From NCBI GenBank assembly GCA_019915135.1, contig JAHLMK010000004.1, positions 2,666,001 through 2,730,000 on the forward strand: a stretch of 64,000 nucleotides of DNA. The letters are read 5' to 3'. The stretch comes from Strobilurus pachycystidiatus (lineage: Eukaryota > Basidiomycota > Agaricomycetes > Agaricales > Physalacriaceae). The position numbers were made by a program, and so were the translations under genes. Below, piece after piece: positions 23,317 through 33,360 of the stretch. How positions within the stretch are numbered: position 1 is the first letter of the stretch; every line of letters starts with the position of its first letter. The notes under the pieces are model-generated. The model saw only the letters and a list, made by a program, of their open reading frames with translations, ran no database searches and was not told the DNA's origin.

Positions 23317-25390
23317 ATGATATTACAACATACATCGATTCACAAATCGGCGACCTCCAGCGCAGGTACCGGCTTATGCCTCCCCACGTCAAGAGGGGAC
23401 ATTTGCCTACCCACCGGTGGTGTTTCTAATGACGGGCGAGGGGAGATGGACCATGGGAACCCTGATTCTTCTCCGGCTTTGGGCAGAGAGGCCTCTGTGG
23501 AGTGCAGATACCCACTTCGTTCGCGGAGTGGAGCAGACGCGCTCCTTAGAGGCAACCCAGCCCCTAACAACTCACGCACAACTGCACGCCAGTTAGACAC
23601 CAGACCGTCGACAACAAGCGCGACACCACACCAACTCCAGGGACACTCGGATACAACACCAACTTCCCCGCAGGACAATGCGGGACCCCACAACACGGTT
23701 ACTAGCACAGACCGACCTGACAGCAACAACCTGCAGAGCAAAAATACACGCCACACACCTAACGTCGACAACAGTGACGCTGGAAACCGCCGCAGATCAG
23801 AATTAACGAACCGAGCCAATACAACTGCAACTTGGGAGACCCAGACAAGGTCACATAACTATACGTCGCGGCAAAGAACTAATGAGGAAGAAGACGGCGG
23901 ATGCCAAATAACAAGAGCGGGACAGAACGCCCAACGAAACCAAAAACAGAATCGTAATACTAGAACCATAAGACGAGCAAGGCTGAAACTGAAAACAAAA
24001 GCGCACATCCGGATCTCTTCACTAAATTTGAATGGCCGCTCCTCGACCTCAGCGAATGGATCCAAACGAGAGTAGAAATAATCGCATAGGAATACTAGCA
24101 GTACAAGAATCACACTACACAGAAGATTATATAGCTGAAATCACAGAGAAGTTCGGAGATACCTTACACATTGAATACTCCCGCCCAATGGGCAGAAGAG
24201 CCACACAGGCAGAAGGCGTAGCCCTGATCTTCTACAAACCCACAACCAATGTGACCGGACTTGCAAAGATGGAGATCATACCAGGTCGCGCGTTCATTGT
24301 TCGGACTCCATGGCACGGCACCAACATCCTTAATATAATGGTCGGATATGCACCGAATGATGAGAACGAAAGCAAAGCATACTGGGAGACGTGCGCGTCC
24401 TTCTTTGAAAACAACTCAACATGGAAGCCGGACGTGGCCTGCTTCGACACAAACAGGGTAGCAGCTGCTATAGACCGATTACCGGCCCATGAAGATAGAT
24501 ATGACGTAGTCGAGGCCATGCAGACCTTCATCCAATAATGCAATCTGGTAGACGGCTGGCGCGAGGAAAACCCAGATAAAGTAGTGTTCACCTTCTCACA
24601 AGGCACATCTTGCCCCAGTCAGTCGAGAATAGACAGAATATATGTCAAGAAGGCGAGATACCTGCAGACCCGGAACTGGGACATGAATAGTGCTAGCCCA
24701 GATGGTATCAAATCAGACCACAAGCGAATTTCCTGCAAGATCACCACCGCGGAGGCCCCAGCGCAGGGTTCAGGAAGGTACACGGTACCGCCATACATAG
24801 CAGAGACGAATGCAATCAGGCAAATCATTAACGAAACCGGCACAAAACTCACAAGTGAGATGATCGCCGCCTCTGGTACCAATCGGACAACGGAAAGGAA
24901 CCCACAAACACTATGGGGTTCCTGGAAGACGGGAAGAACCCGAGATATGCGCCAGGAGGCAAAGCACCAGATACCAAGAGCAAAGAAAAAGATGAGTGAC
25001 CTGGAAGAACAATTAAAGTCGACACTGAACGACGACAGTCTTGCAGATGAAATTAAACAGACCAGAACAGCCAGGATAGAGAAAAATATCACGGACTTAG
25101 GAGAGGAAGTATGGCGAGACAAGAAGACATCAGCTCGCGCTAATCAGACCGTGATGGGGGAATCAAATAGCAAGTATTATACCCGCCTAATCAAAGGCAC
25201 CAAACCTAGAGACCCTATCGTGTCCTTCCGGATCCCGGATTCAAACCCGGTGCAGTACGAACGAGACCCAAAGAAGATGGCCGGGATGCTGGCGAGCTAT
25301 CATGATTCCTTACAAAGCAAGGACATTGGAACTCCTGCGGAGAGACTCCGCAACATGCAGACTGTTATGGTGTGGCCTCACCGTAACTAA
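23317..25390 (+). pseudogene. LINE ORF2 N-terminal part: linker and AP-type endonuclease, broken
   Basis: ATG 23,317 opens a polar, disordered leader. The endonuclease begins at ISSLNLNGRSS (24,010s). Frame then shifts twice within about 60 bases: a piece reading LSEWIQTRVEII lies in a third frame before RIGILAVQESH continues. Further motifs are GRAFIVRTPWHG and VGYAPNDEN, an FDTN stretch where the family has GDFN (Asp and Asn kept), then AAIDRLPAHED. A TAA at 24,536 interrupts before LVDGWREENPDK. The C-terminal endonuclease motifs SRIDRIYV and GIKSDHKRISC are present. A long helical linker follows until homology stops near 25,380, where an LTR-containing insert begins. The endonuclease would nick target DNA to prime reverse transcription; this copy cannot do so. 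Confidence 0.7.
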
Positions 25391-26609
25391 AGGTCCTCCA
25401 CCTGGGTCACACTTTGGCGTCCTGGTGCCACGACTACGCGAACCAGCGCCACACCGGAAGATGCCGAGAGGTATATTAAGGGGTTGAGAGTTCGATCCCT
25501 TATGGCGACAGAGCTAGGATCCTGAAGTCCCGCCCTTGTCAGGCTTCTGTCAGCGTCGGGCCTATTTGTCTATAGCGAGGGCGCACGAGGCAACGACTGG
25601 AGAGCGGTGTAAGAGGTGGTGTATTGAATCCCGGGGGAAAGACAACGGTTCTCTGAAGAACTACTCTACTGACTACTGACTCTTTTATACAGTTCCCGAC
25701 GCCCGACGCCCGATGGGCGCGGGTGCGCCCCTCTGACTCATTCCCGAGTCATTGCACGAGTCATTGCGCCATCCCGCCCGTGATTGGTCGGGAGCGCGCC
25801 CTATCCCGCCCGATCCCGCTTTCCCGTCGGCCAAGCTCCGCCACCATGTGCTACCGTGGGACGGCCGTCGGATAGATCCCGACGATGGGCGCAATACCGT
25901 TGCTCCCGCCCGCGCAGGCGTCGCCTTCGATCGGCTAGGGGTCTGTGGCGCAGTCAAGTCATGACAGCTTCCCGCCCTCCCGGATACACTTTGGAGCGAG
26001 CACACATGGTGTAAGACACCCCGGGAATATACTTAGGCCGCGTGAGTCAGGCGGGAGTCGGTACCCAACCAAACCCGCCTTCCCGACCAATGGGCGGCCA
26101 TTGATCTGTCGGGCGGTCATCGGGATGTCGGGATCTCCGTCATCCGCAGCGTCGGACCACTCCCGACGCATCGGGAGTATGTGGTAGAAGCTTCGAGAAG
26201 AGGAACGATGAGCAAGCATGGGATTAGTATAAATACAGAGACAGCGCTGTACTAGCTACTCAGACTTCGTCCTTAACCAGTTTTCCCCCATACAACTCCG
26301 TTGGGCACTCTGAGCTCTCCGTGGTAGGACTCACCCACATGTCTCCCTTTGATACCTCCGTCAACGTCGTTGACTCCGACGAGAGAAGGCTCCCCGACGC
26401 CACACCTGGGACTAGGTCCGGCGGCGAGCCTTGTACCTTGGGATTAGGTTCCTACGGTATCTCAGTCTCTGGCGAGATGGATGTGCGACCATCGAGGGAC
26501 CCTACGACTGGTACAGTACAACCAGTCGAGCACAATACGAGGATGTACGTGGTACGCTTGCAGGAAAGCTATGGGTTGACTACAGGGGTAGTCTCTCCTG
26601 AGCGAGTCC
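25391..26609. mobile_element. Insert that separates LINE endonuclease and reverse transcriptase
   Basis: LINE homology ends near 25,380 and resumes near 26,610. The insert contains the solo LTR at 25,548-25,966 inside other GC-rich sequence with repeated CCCGCC words, a TATA-like AGTATAAATA near 26,228 and a short open frame beginning MSPFDTSVNVVDSDE (about 26,339) that may be the start of a lost gag. CGTAAC is present at both approximate edges and might be a target duplication, but the joined frame would not be continuous, so the borders stay unresolved. Confidence 0.5.
25548..25966 (-). mobile_element. Solo LTR of the gypsy-2 family
   Basis: Starts TGTCAGCG and ends TCATGACA, with inverted TGTCA/TGACA termini. 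It is flanked by the 5-bp direct repeat GCTTC (25,543-25,547 and 25,967-25,971), a typical LTR-element target duplication. The sequence closely resembles 36,386-36,771, the LTR next to the minus-strand gag. A TATAAAAG box reads on the minus strand (around 25,685), so the LTR is in minus orientation. Confidence 0.85.
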
Positions 26610-29600
26610 ATGTCACGGCGGGACCAGGTCGTAACACAGACAGTCTTCCAAAACCCGGTACCGAAGCTCTCCGAGACGGACAAGACGGAGACAGCGAGAG
26701 CGATGAGCGAAGACAGAGTACGCGAGTCTCTGACCAAATCGAAATCAGGGTCCGGGGCCGGGATAGACGGCTGGCAGTACGACATATACACATCATGGGA
26801 TAGAGAATGGTTGAAGGCTAGAGACACGGATAAGGAAGCCTCGACCTTCAATATAGTCAAGACACTGACCTTGCTATATAACGACATTGAGGCCTATGGT
26901 CTGATAGAGGGCTCCACATTTGCCGACGGGTGGTTATGCCCGTTATACAAGAAGGCTGACAGGACGGATATGGCAAACTATCGCCCAATCACGCTTCTCA
27001 ACACAGACTACAAGATCATGACGAAAGCGATGGCTGTACAACTTGCAGAAAAAGCACCACACCTGATTCATACAGACCAAGCAGGGTTCGTGAAAGGGAG
27101 GAGCATCCTGGACCAGATAAAGTTAGCCAAGTCAATCATCTACCACGCAGACGCCACAGAACAAGATGGTATGATAATACTTCTGGATCAAGAAAAGGCC
27201 TACGACAAGATCCTGCATGACTACCTTTGGCGCGCCATGGCACGTCATGACATAGCACCATCATTCATCGAAACCACGAGACAACTTTATACAAATGCAA
27301 ATACTAAGATCATCGTGAACGGAGAGGTCAGCGACGACTTTGTGGTGACAAGGGGAGTACGTCAAGGCGACCCCCTGTCCTGCCTCTTGTTCAATATAGC
27401 AATAGAACCTCTAGCTGAAATGCTGAGATCATCCGGTCTGGAAGGGTACAAAGTCCCAGGCCTGGTCAAACGACTAATAGTCACCCTTTTTGCAGACGAC
27501 ACAACCATCTACCTGGCTGCAAAGGATAGGTTCTTGGACCTCAAAGGAATCCTCGATGCCTGGTGCTCGGCAGCAGGCGCGAAATTCAACATCAACAAAA
27601 CCGTGATAATACCTATCGGCTCGGTACAACATAGGCTAGAACTAATGAATAGCCGGAGCTCCCCAAATATGCCGGAGCCTATACCCGACACAATACACAT
27701 CGCCAAAGATGGGGAAGGCTCGAGATCCCTTGGGTCGTTCATAGGTAACGAACTCGACCCCACGACCCCGTGGAGTGGGATTATGGGTGCAACAAAAGGA
27801 GTCCTCGACAAAGTCCAGCGCCTTCACCCAACCATGAACGAGAAAAGGGTAGGAATCCAGACGTACGCAGCATCGCGAACCCAATACCTGTCCGCCGCAG
27901 AGGACATGCCACGGACGATAGAAAAGCAGTTCGAGAAGGTTATTACCCAATTCTTCTGGGAACAAAAAATGGCACAAGTGAACAAACAAACACTCAAACT
28001 TCCCCTAGACGAAGGAGGTCAAAACCTTATGGATATCAAACTTAAAAATGATTCCATCCACCTCGTACACTTAGCCAACTTTCTGGGCCTAGCGGGACCA
28101 CGACCACGGTGGGCACTAGTCCTGGAAGACGCGATGCGCACGAACGTCCTGGCAGTCTACAAGAACGTCAATAAGAGTATACTAGCCAACGTCTTTACAC
28201 AGACCTGGGACACAAATAAGATCAACTTACCAAGCGACATGAGAAGGATGATTAAGTTAGCACGGGGACATCGACTAATGGCGGATGGACTAACCATTGA
28301 CAAAGAGGTGCTCTCTGAGCAACCAATCTGGGCTCACCAAGGCTGGAAACCCGACCGAAATAGAAAAATGAATGACATATATAGTCGCTGTCTCCAAATG
28401 GTCCACAATGTCCGCACTGTAGGAGACGCGTTATCAGTAGCAGGGAACAATGGCGCTGGAAGAGACCAGTGCCCCTACTACGAGGAATGCCGTCAAAGGG
28501 CATCGGGCCTACTTGACTCGCTCGAGCCCAAGTGGGACCCTAGACGTGTGCGTACTTGCCAAGAACAGGACGAGATCCAGGAGAATGGAGCACAAATTCC
28601 CTATGTACCTGCGAGTGTGTCGTCAAGCGAAGATCTTTGGCGAATCTTCACAGCCGGACCGAAACTAAGAGGAGAGGACCAATACGAGGGTATCATCGAA
28701 CCCAGGCCCGAAACGGAACACCGCTCAGTCTGGATAACCTATAGAAGTAACTCCTTTAGTGACTTGGGAGTAGGATTGTGGCTGACCAGCACCGACGCAA
28801 GGAATGCAAGCGTCGTCGTACCCGAGAAGGTGGCTGACGAAACAGCCCTGTTGGCATGGGGAGTCCAGAGGGCCATAGAAATAACACTAGACGACGCACC
28901 CTTGACAATACACGCCAGGTCGAAACGGACGGTTCGTGAGCTGACTATCAATCTGGAGAAGAATGAGTCCAGAGGATGGCCCGGGAAATCGTCGCAAGAA
29001 AGACAGATACTTCAAGGAGTGGTAGCCCAACTACGTAAGAGAAGAGCCCCAACAACGTTCATGGTAGAAAATAGCGACCGACACCCTGGGATACAAGGTG
29101 CGAACACGCTCGCACTCCTGGCGGCAGAGCAGAACACGGCAGGACGGGAACCGGACCCCATCCCGGCACTCGAGAAGTCCAACTCCCTACTCACCGGGAT
29201 TCCCCTGAAGAACATAACTCAGAGGGAAGCATACAAGTTTTTAAAAATGAACCTACAAGTCGAAAAACATCGAGCAACAGTAATGAATATAGACCGAATC
29301 AGACATGCGCTGAGAGACCTGAATGGTAAAGCACCAACGCCTGCCCAGGTATGGAGGTCAGTAAGGTGTCCGGATACTAGCAAGAAATCACAAACGTTCC
29401 GTTGGCGTGGTATACACGAAGCCCACGCGACTGGGATCTTCTTAGAAAGAATGGAATCACTAGCACATGTGGCGACGTGCCCGGAGTGTGGTGTCCAAGA
29501 ATCCCTGGAACACATCCTTCTCGAATGCAATATTGGCTCACACGCCGCAGTATGGGATGAAATACGTAGAATATGGGAAACGACAGGTGAGGAATGGCCC

Positions 29601-30035
29601 AAGCTCTCATTCGGAGCAATCCTCGGTTGCGGCGGAGGCGCACCAGTCAAAACAGGACGCAACAAGGAAAGAGCCGGCCTGAACAGGCTATGGAGAAAAC
29701 TAATATCGGAAGGCTCGAGACTCATATGGGCGTTGAGGAACAAGAGAAGACTAGAACTCGGAGATGATCCGACGAGGTACCAAAGTCGGCCGGAAATCAC
29801 GAACAGGCTGCATGCGATCATCCGAGACACAGCCAGCACGGACTTTGCCATGCTAGATCGAGCGAAATACGGCCGGAATGCCCTCCCCAGGGACAAAGTA
29901 CAAAACACCTGGAGGAAGTTAGCTAGTATTGACGTTTGGGAAGAAGGGGGAGCACGAGCCCGAGTCGGGCCGGTTGGGGTTTTAGTGGGTAGTGGATTAG
30001 CGTCGTTCCTGGGAAGTTTCTTTCCAGGAAGCTAG
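26610..30035 (+). CDS. LINE ORF2: reverse transcriptase, degenerate RNase H-like domain, zinc motif
   Basis: One open frame of up to 1141 codons without a stop. Reverse transcriptase blocks are in order: SKSGSGAGIDG, YRPITLLNTDYKIMTKA, HTDQAGFVKGRSI, LLDQEKAYDKI, GVRQGDPLSCLLFNIAIEPL and the catalytic FADD in VTLFADDTTIYL (about 27,490). The centre-right part resembles the RNase H domain of related LINEs (LGVGLWLTS, SRGWPGKSSQERQ, HPGIQGANTLALLA), but the usual acidic catalytic positions read YRSNS, ARSKR and GANT. Near the end is CPECGVQESLEHILLEC (CX2CX7HX4C), the C-terminal zinc motif. The true N-termin is the broken endonuclease upstream; the ATG at 26,610 is only the first in the surviving frame. 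Confidence 0.8.
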   Translation: MSRRDQVVTQTVFQNPVPKLSETDKTETARAMSEDRVRESLTKSKSGSGAGIDGWQYDIYTSWDREWLKARDTDKEASTFNIVKTLTLLYNDIEAYGLIEGSTFADGWLCPLYKKADRTDMANYRPITLLNTDYKIMTKAMAVQLAEKAPHLIHTDQAGFVKGRSILDQIKLAKSIIYHADATEQDGMIILLDQEKAYDKILHDYLWRAMARHDIAPSFIETTRQLYTNANTKIIVNGEVSDDFVVTRGVRQGDPLSCLLFNIAIEPLAEMLRSSGLEGYKVPGLVKRLIVTLFADDTTIYLAAKDRFLDLKGILDAWCSAAGAKFNINKTVIIPIGSVQHRLELMNSRSSPNMPEPIPDTIHIAKDGEGSRSLGSFIGNELDPTTPWSGIMGATKGVLDKVQRLHPTMNEKRVGIQTYAASRTQYLSAAEDMPRTIEKQFEKVITQFFWEQKMAQVNKQTLKLPLDEGGQNLMDIKLKNDSIHLVHLANFLGLAGPRPRWALVLEDAMRTNVLAVYKNVNKSILANVFTQTWDTNKINLPSDMRRMIKLARGHRLMADGLTIDKEVLSEQPIWAHQGWKPDRNRKMNDIYSRCLQMVHNVRTVGDALSVAGNNGAGRDQCPYYEECRQRASGLLDSLEPKWDPRRVRTCQEQDEIQENGAQIPYVPASVSSSEDLWRIFTAGPKLRGEDQYEGIIEPRPETEHRSVWITYRSNSFSDLGVGLWLTSTDARNASVVVPEKVADETALLAWGVQRAIEITLDDAPLTIHARSKRTVRELTINLEKNESRGWPGKSSQERQILQGVVAQLRKRRAPTTFMVENSDRHPGIQGANTLALLAAEQNTAGREPDPIPALEKSNSLLTGIPLKNITQREAYKFLKMNLQVEKHRATVMNIDRIRHALRDLNGKAPTPAQVWRSVRCPDTSKKSQTFRWRGIHEAHATGIFLERMESLAHVATCPECGVQESLEHILLECNIGSHAAVWDEIRRIWETTGEEWPKLSFGAILGCGGGAPVKTGRNKERAGLNRLWRKLISEGSRLIWALRNKRRLELGDDPTRYQSRPEITNRLHAIIRDTASTDFAMLDRAKYGRNALPRDKVQNTWRKLASIDVWEEGGARARVGPVGVLVGSGLASFLGSFFPGS

Positions 30036-30201
30036 TCTGAGTCCCACACTACGGTACATCCGTGTGCGTAAATGCATTTTGACCGACCACCCTTTCTTGC
30101 CACACACATACGATCGTCAGCCGGTAATATCGGCTTAAGGACTGTAGACAGTGCAAGCACCGTCTAACGTGCATCCAAAAAAAAAAGAAAAGATCAAGCT
30201 T
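30036..30201 (+). other. LINE 3' UTR, A-rich tail and right target-site duplication
   Basis: After the ORF2 stop there are about 140 bases of 3' UTR, then ten A (30,177-30,186) and GAAA, directly followed by AAGATCAAGCTT (30,190-30,201), the second copy of the 12 bases at 12,394-12,405. Gypsy-1 coding sequence continues in phase from there. Confidence 0.75.
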
Positions 30202-33200
30202 TATCAGCGGTCTGGATGGTGGGAGCGACAGACAGGAACACAGGCGGCACCAATGCTTTGTATTCCTAAGAAAGATGGTGGTCTACGCACGACAATAGAC
30301 TGCCAAAAGCGAAATGAGAATACGCACAAGGATGTTACGCCGTTTCCAGATCAGGATCATATCCGTCTGGATGTAGCGCGCAGACGTGTGCGGAGCAAGA
30401 TTGACCTGTCAAATGCCTATGAGCAGGTGCGAACGATACCGGGCAATGTCTGGAAGTCGTTGTTTGCTACTGTATTTGGGACATTTGTGAGTAATGTGAT
30501 GCAGCAGGGAGACTGCAACGCACCTTCAACATTTCAGAGACTCATGTACACGATATTCCAAGACTATATTGGGATATTCATGCATGTGTACCTAGATGAT
30601 ATATTCGTATTTAGTGACTCGATTGCCAAACACGAGAAACATTTAGGACTCATCTTTGATCGCCTTCGGTCACATGAGTTCTACTTGAAAGCTGAGAAGC
30701 TAGATCTGTACACCGCGGAAGTGGACTGCCTAGGGCACATGATTGATGATCGTGGCCTTCATGCATGCAGACACCGATAAGCTGGCAAAGATACGGAACT
30801 GGCGGATACCAAGAAACTACAATGATGTGCAAAAATTCTTGGGTATGGTGACTTACCTGAGTCATTTCTTGCCGGACATCACAGCGTACATGACGCCACT
30901 GTCAGAAATGGTGTCAAACTATCAGCCGTTCTATTGGCGCCCAATACATGATACATGTTTTGAGCGGATCAAGCAACTGTGCTGCTCAACCCCAATTCTA
31001 CGCCCTATTCGACCCGACTTGGATGAGCCCATCTGGGTAATCTGTGATGCATTGATTAGAGGTGTCGGTGGGATGTACGGACAGGGACCTACGTGGCAGA
31101 CTTGTCGGCCTGCAGGGTTCATGTCAAAGAAGTTCTCGCACTCGCAGAAGCATTACGCAGTCTTTGAGCAGGAGACATTAGTGATACTTGAAGCTCTGCT
31201 GAAGTGGGAGGATAAGTTGATTGGTTACCGAGTGCATGTGGTCACTGACCACAAGGCGCTTGAGTTCTTCAAGACGCAACGGCGGCTATCAAGTCGCCAG
31301 ATGCGTTGGATGGAATATCTGGCGCAATTCGACTTTGATATCAGTTACGTGAAGGGCGTTAACAATAAAGTTGCTGACGCACTCTCGAGATACTATGAGA
31401 CTGATGAGCCTGATGAGGTTCAGCCTCCTGAGGATTATGCGAATGCCAACATTTGCCTGGACAAACTCGGTGAGGACCTCCCAAGTGGTCGCCTGCAGGA
31501 AGTGCATGAGCATTTACGTGCTATGCAGACCCGTAAGCAGACCGACGCACGTAAATTAGCAGAGCATATGGAGCCGCGTGATATTGAGGCAGCGGAAATG
31601 GAGGCAGTACGGGAACCTGAGCCAGAAGTACCACACGAGCTGCCTGCCATCAATCCCACTGTCATCGAGTCGCGCGCCAAGGACGAATTGTTACCGATGA
31701 CGCTTGAGACGGATGAGGAATTCATTGCAGACATACGGCGATGGTATTCTGAGGATCCGTTATTCAGTAAGATCATTCAGAAACCTGAGGATCACCCACG
31801 ATTCTCAGTTACTGAAGGATTGATATAATGATATTCACACGCAATCTCGGCGGCGAGCGAGTGCTATGTGTGCCGAAATCCCCTGACGGTCAGCGATCAC
31901 TTTGAGGATCAATTTTCGAGACAGCTCACCAGACAGTCAGTCATTTCGGCCCACAGCGCACATCAGATTACGTTTGACATTGGTACTGGTGGCCAAAGAT
32001 ATCTGGAATGTCTGATAAGTTCTGTAGAACGTGTCAGGCATGTCAGAAAGCTAAAGGAAACTATCGCGCACCAGCAGGCAAATTACATCCGCTGCCTGTC
32101 CCAACTGGGAAGTGGCGCTCAATTGCCATGGACTTTATCGGGCTATTCCCGGAAGTCCAAGGCTACAATTACCTATGGGTCGTTATCTGTCGGTTAACAT
32201 CACAGGTGCACCTGATCCCTGTACATACCAGGAATACAGCAACAGATCTGTCAATGATCTACTTGCAAGAGATTGTGAGGCTGCACGGTCTTCCGGAGTC
32301 GATTGTGTCGGACCGTGATTCAAAATTCACGTCGACATGGTGGCGACAGCTGCATCGGCTGCTGGGTGCTAAACTGTTGATGTCCACGTCTTTCCATCCT
32401 CAGACAGATGGCGCGACGGAACGGGCCAATCAATCTATTGGTCAGATCTTTAGGACGGCCATACACGCTGACCAAAAGGACTGGCTGGTGAAGGTTCCGT
32501 TAGTGGAATTTGCCCTGAATGCTAGTATTAATGAGACGACTGGATTTGCACCTTTCGAACTCGTGTACGGCTATGTGCCGTCAATGATTCGTGAGGTACC
32601 AGAATTCCCTGACATTCAGCCAGGGATACGTGCCTTTGGGATACAGGCAATGCAGAATCTGTATGATGTGCATGAGGCAATCATTGCAGCACGCGTGTTT
32701 CAGGCTCACCAAGCGAACAAGAAACGTCGCGATGAGCCGGAGATTAAGCCTGGGATGAAGGTGTATCTATCAACCCAGAATATTAACTTTCCGAAAGGAC
32801 GGGTGCGGAAACTCTTACCTAAGTTCATCGGGCCCTATTCTGTGTTGGAAGCATTCCCGGACACATCCACCTATACACTGGAATTGCCGGAGGTGCTGGT
32901 CAAACGGCGCCTACACAACAAATTCCATGTTAGCTTGCTTCGGCCATACAAGGAATCAGACGCGCTACTTTTCCCAGATCGTAGCACACCTGAACCATAT
33001 GATTTCGGAGCGCCGCCGGATGCAGAGTATTTTATTGAGGGTATTGAGGGTCACGAATGGCGTCGGACCAAGCCATGGTTCCACGTTCGATGGACGTTGG
33101 GCAACGAAACATTCGAGCCCTTAGATCACGTCAAAGACCTAGAGGCACTGGATGAATACCTCAAGTTGAAAGGGGTGGCCAAGTGGCAGGACTTACCGAA

Positions 33201-33255
33201 ACCGGAAGTCAGAAAGCAAGGCGCGCCCCATACACGCGGCCGAGCGCGTAAATGA
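30202..33255 (+). pseudogene. Gypsy-1 pol, right part: reverse transcriptase, RNase H, integrase, chromodomain
   Basis: Continues from 12,405. Reverse transcriptase: AAPMLCIPKKDGGLR, KIDLSNAYEQV, FQRLMY and the catalytic YLDD in HVYLDDIFVFSDS. An ATGC duplication at 30,761-30,768 then shifts the frame. RNase H follows (VICDALIRGVGG, VTDHKALEFF, NNKVADALSRY). Near 31,826 there is another frame break, then two TGA codons (31,903 and 31,975) in the integrase zinc region. The integrase core has the DDE triad (AMDFIGLFPE, IVSDRDSKF, TDGATERANQ). A chromodomain closes the protein (YFIEGIEGHEWRRTKPWFHV..TFEPLDHV), placing the element with the chromoviruses. The element cannot produce a full polyprotein. 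Confidence 0.88.
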
Positions 33256-33360
33256 CCGGATCTGACGGTTGCCTGCGCATTTCATTAATGAGGGGCTACA
33301 GTGAGCGGGATTCAGACGGCGCAACTCACCAAGCATGACATATAAGACGAAGGAGGGCTG

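Larger units (their letters stand above)
12406..30189 (+). mobile_element. Nested retrotransposon block interrupting gypsy-1 pol
   Basis: The 12 bases AAGATCAAGCTT occur at 12,394-12,405 and again at 30,190-30,201; counting three more bases upstream, 14 of 15 match. The gypsy-1 reading frame resumes exactly after the second copy. The right edge carries an A-rich tail (ten A from 30,177, then GAAA) after the LINE 3' UTR. Together these are the marks of target-primed LINE insertion. The block is far longer than a LINE, so further elements inserted into it: a second ORF1-bearing unit, a MITE and an LTR-containing insert. The true 5' end of the LINE is not resolved. Confidence 0.7.

Noticed and set aside
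25485..25505. tRNA-like B-box word GTTCGATCC in the LINE insert
   Set aside because: No matching acceptor stem, A box or cloverleaf could be drawn around it.
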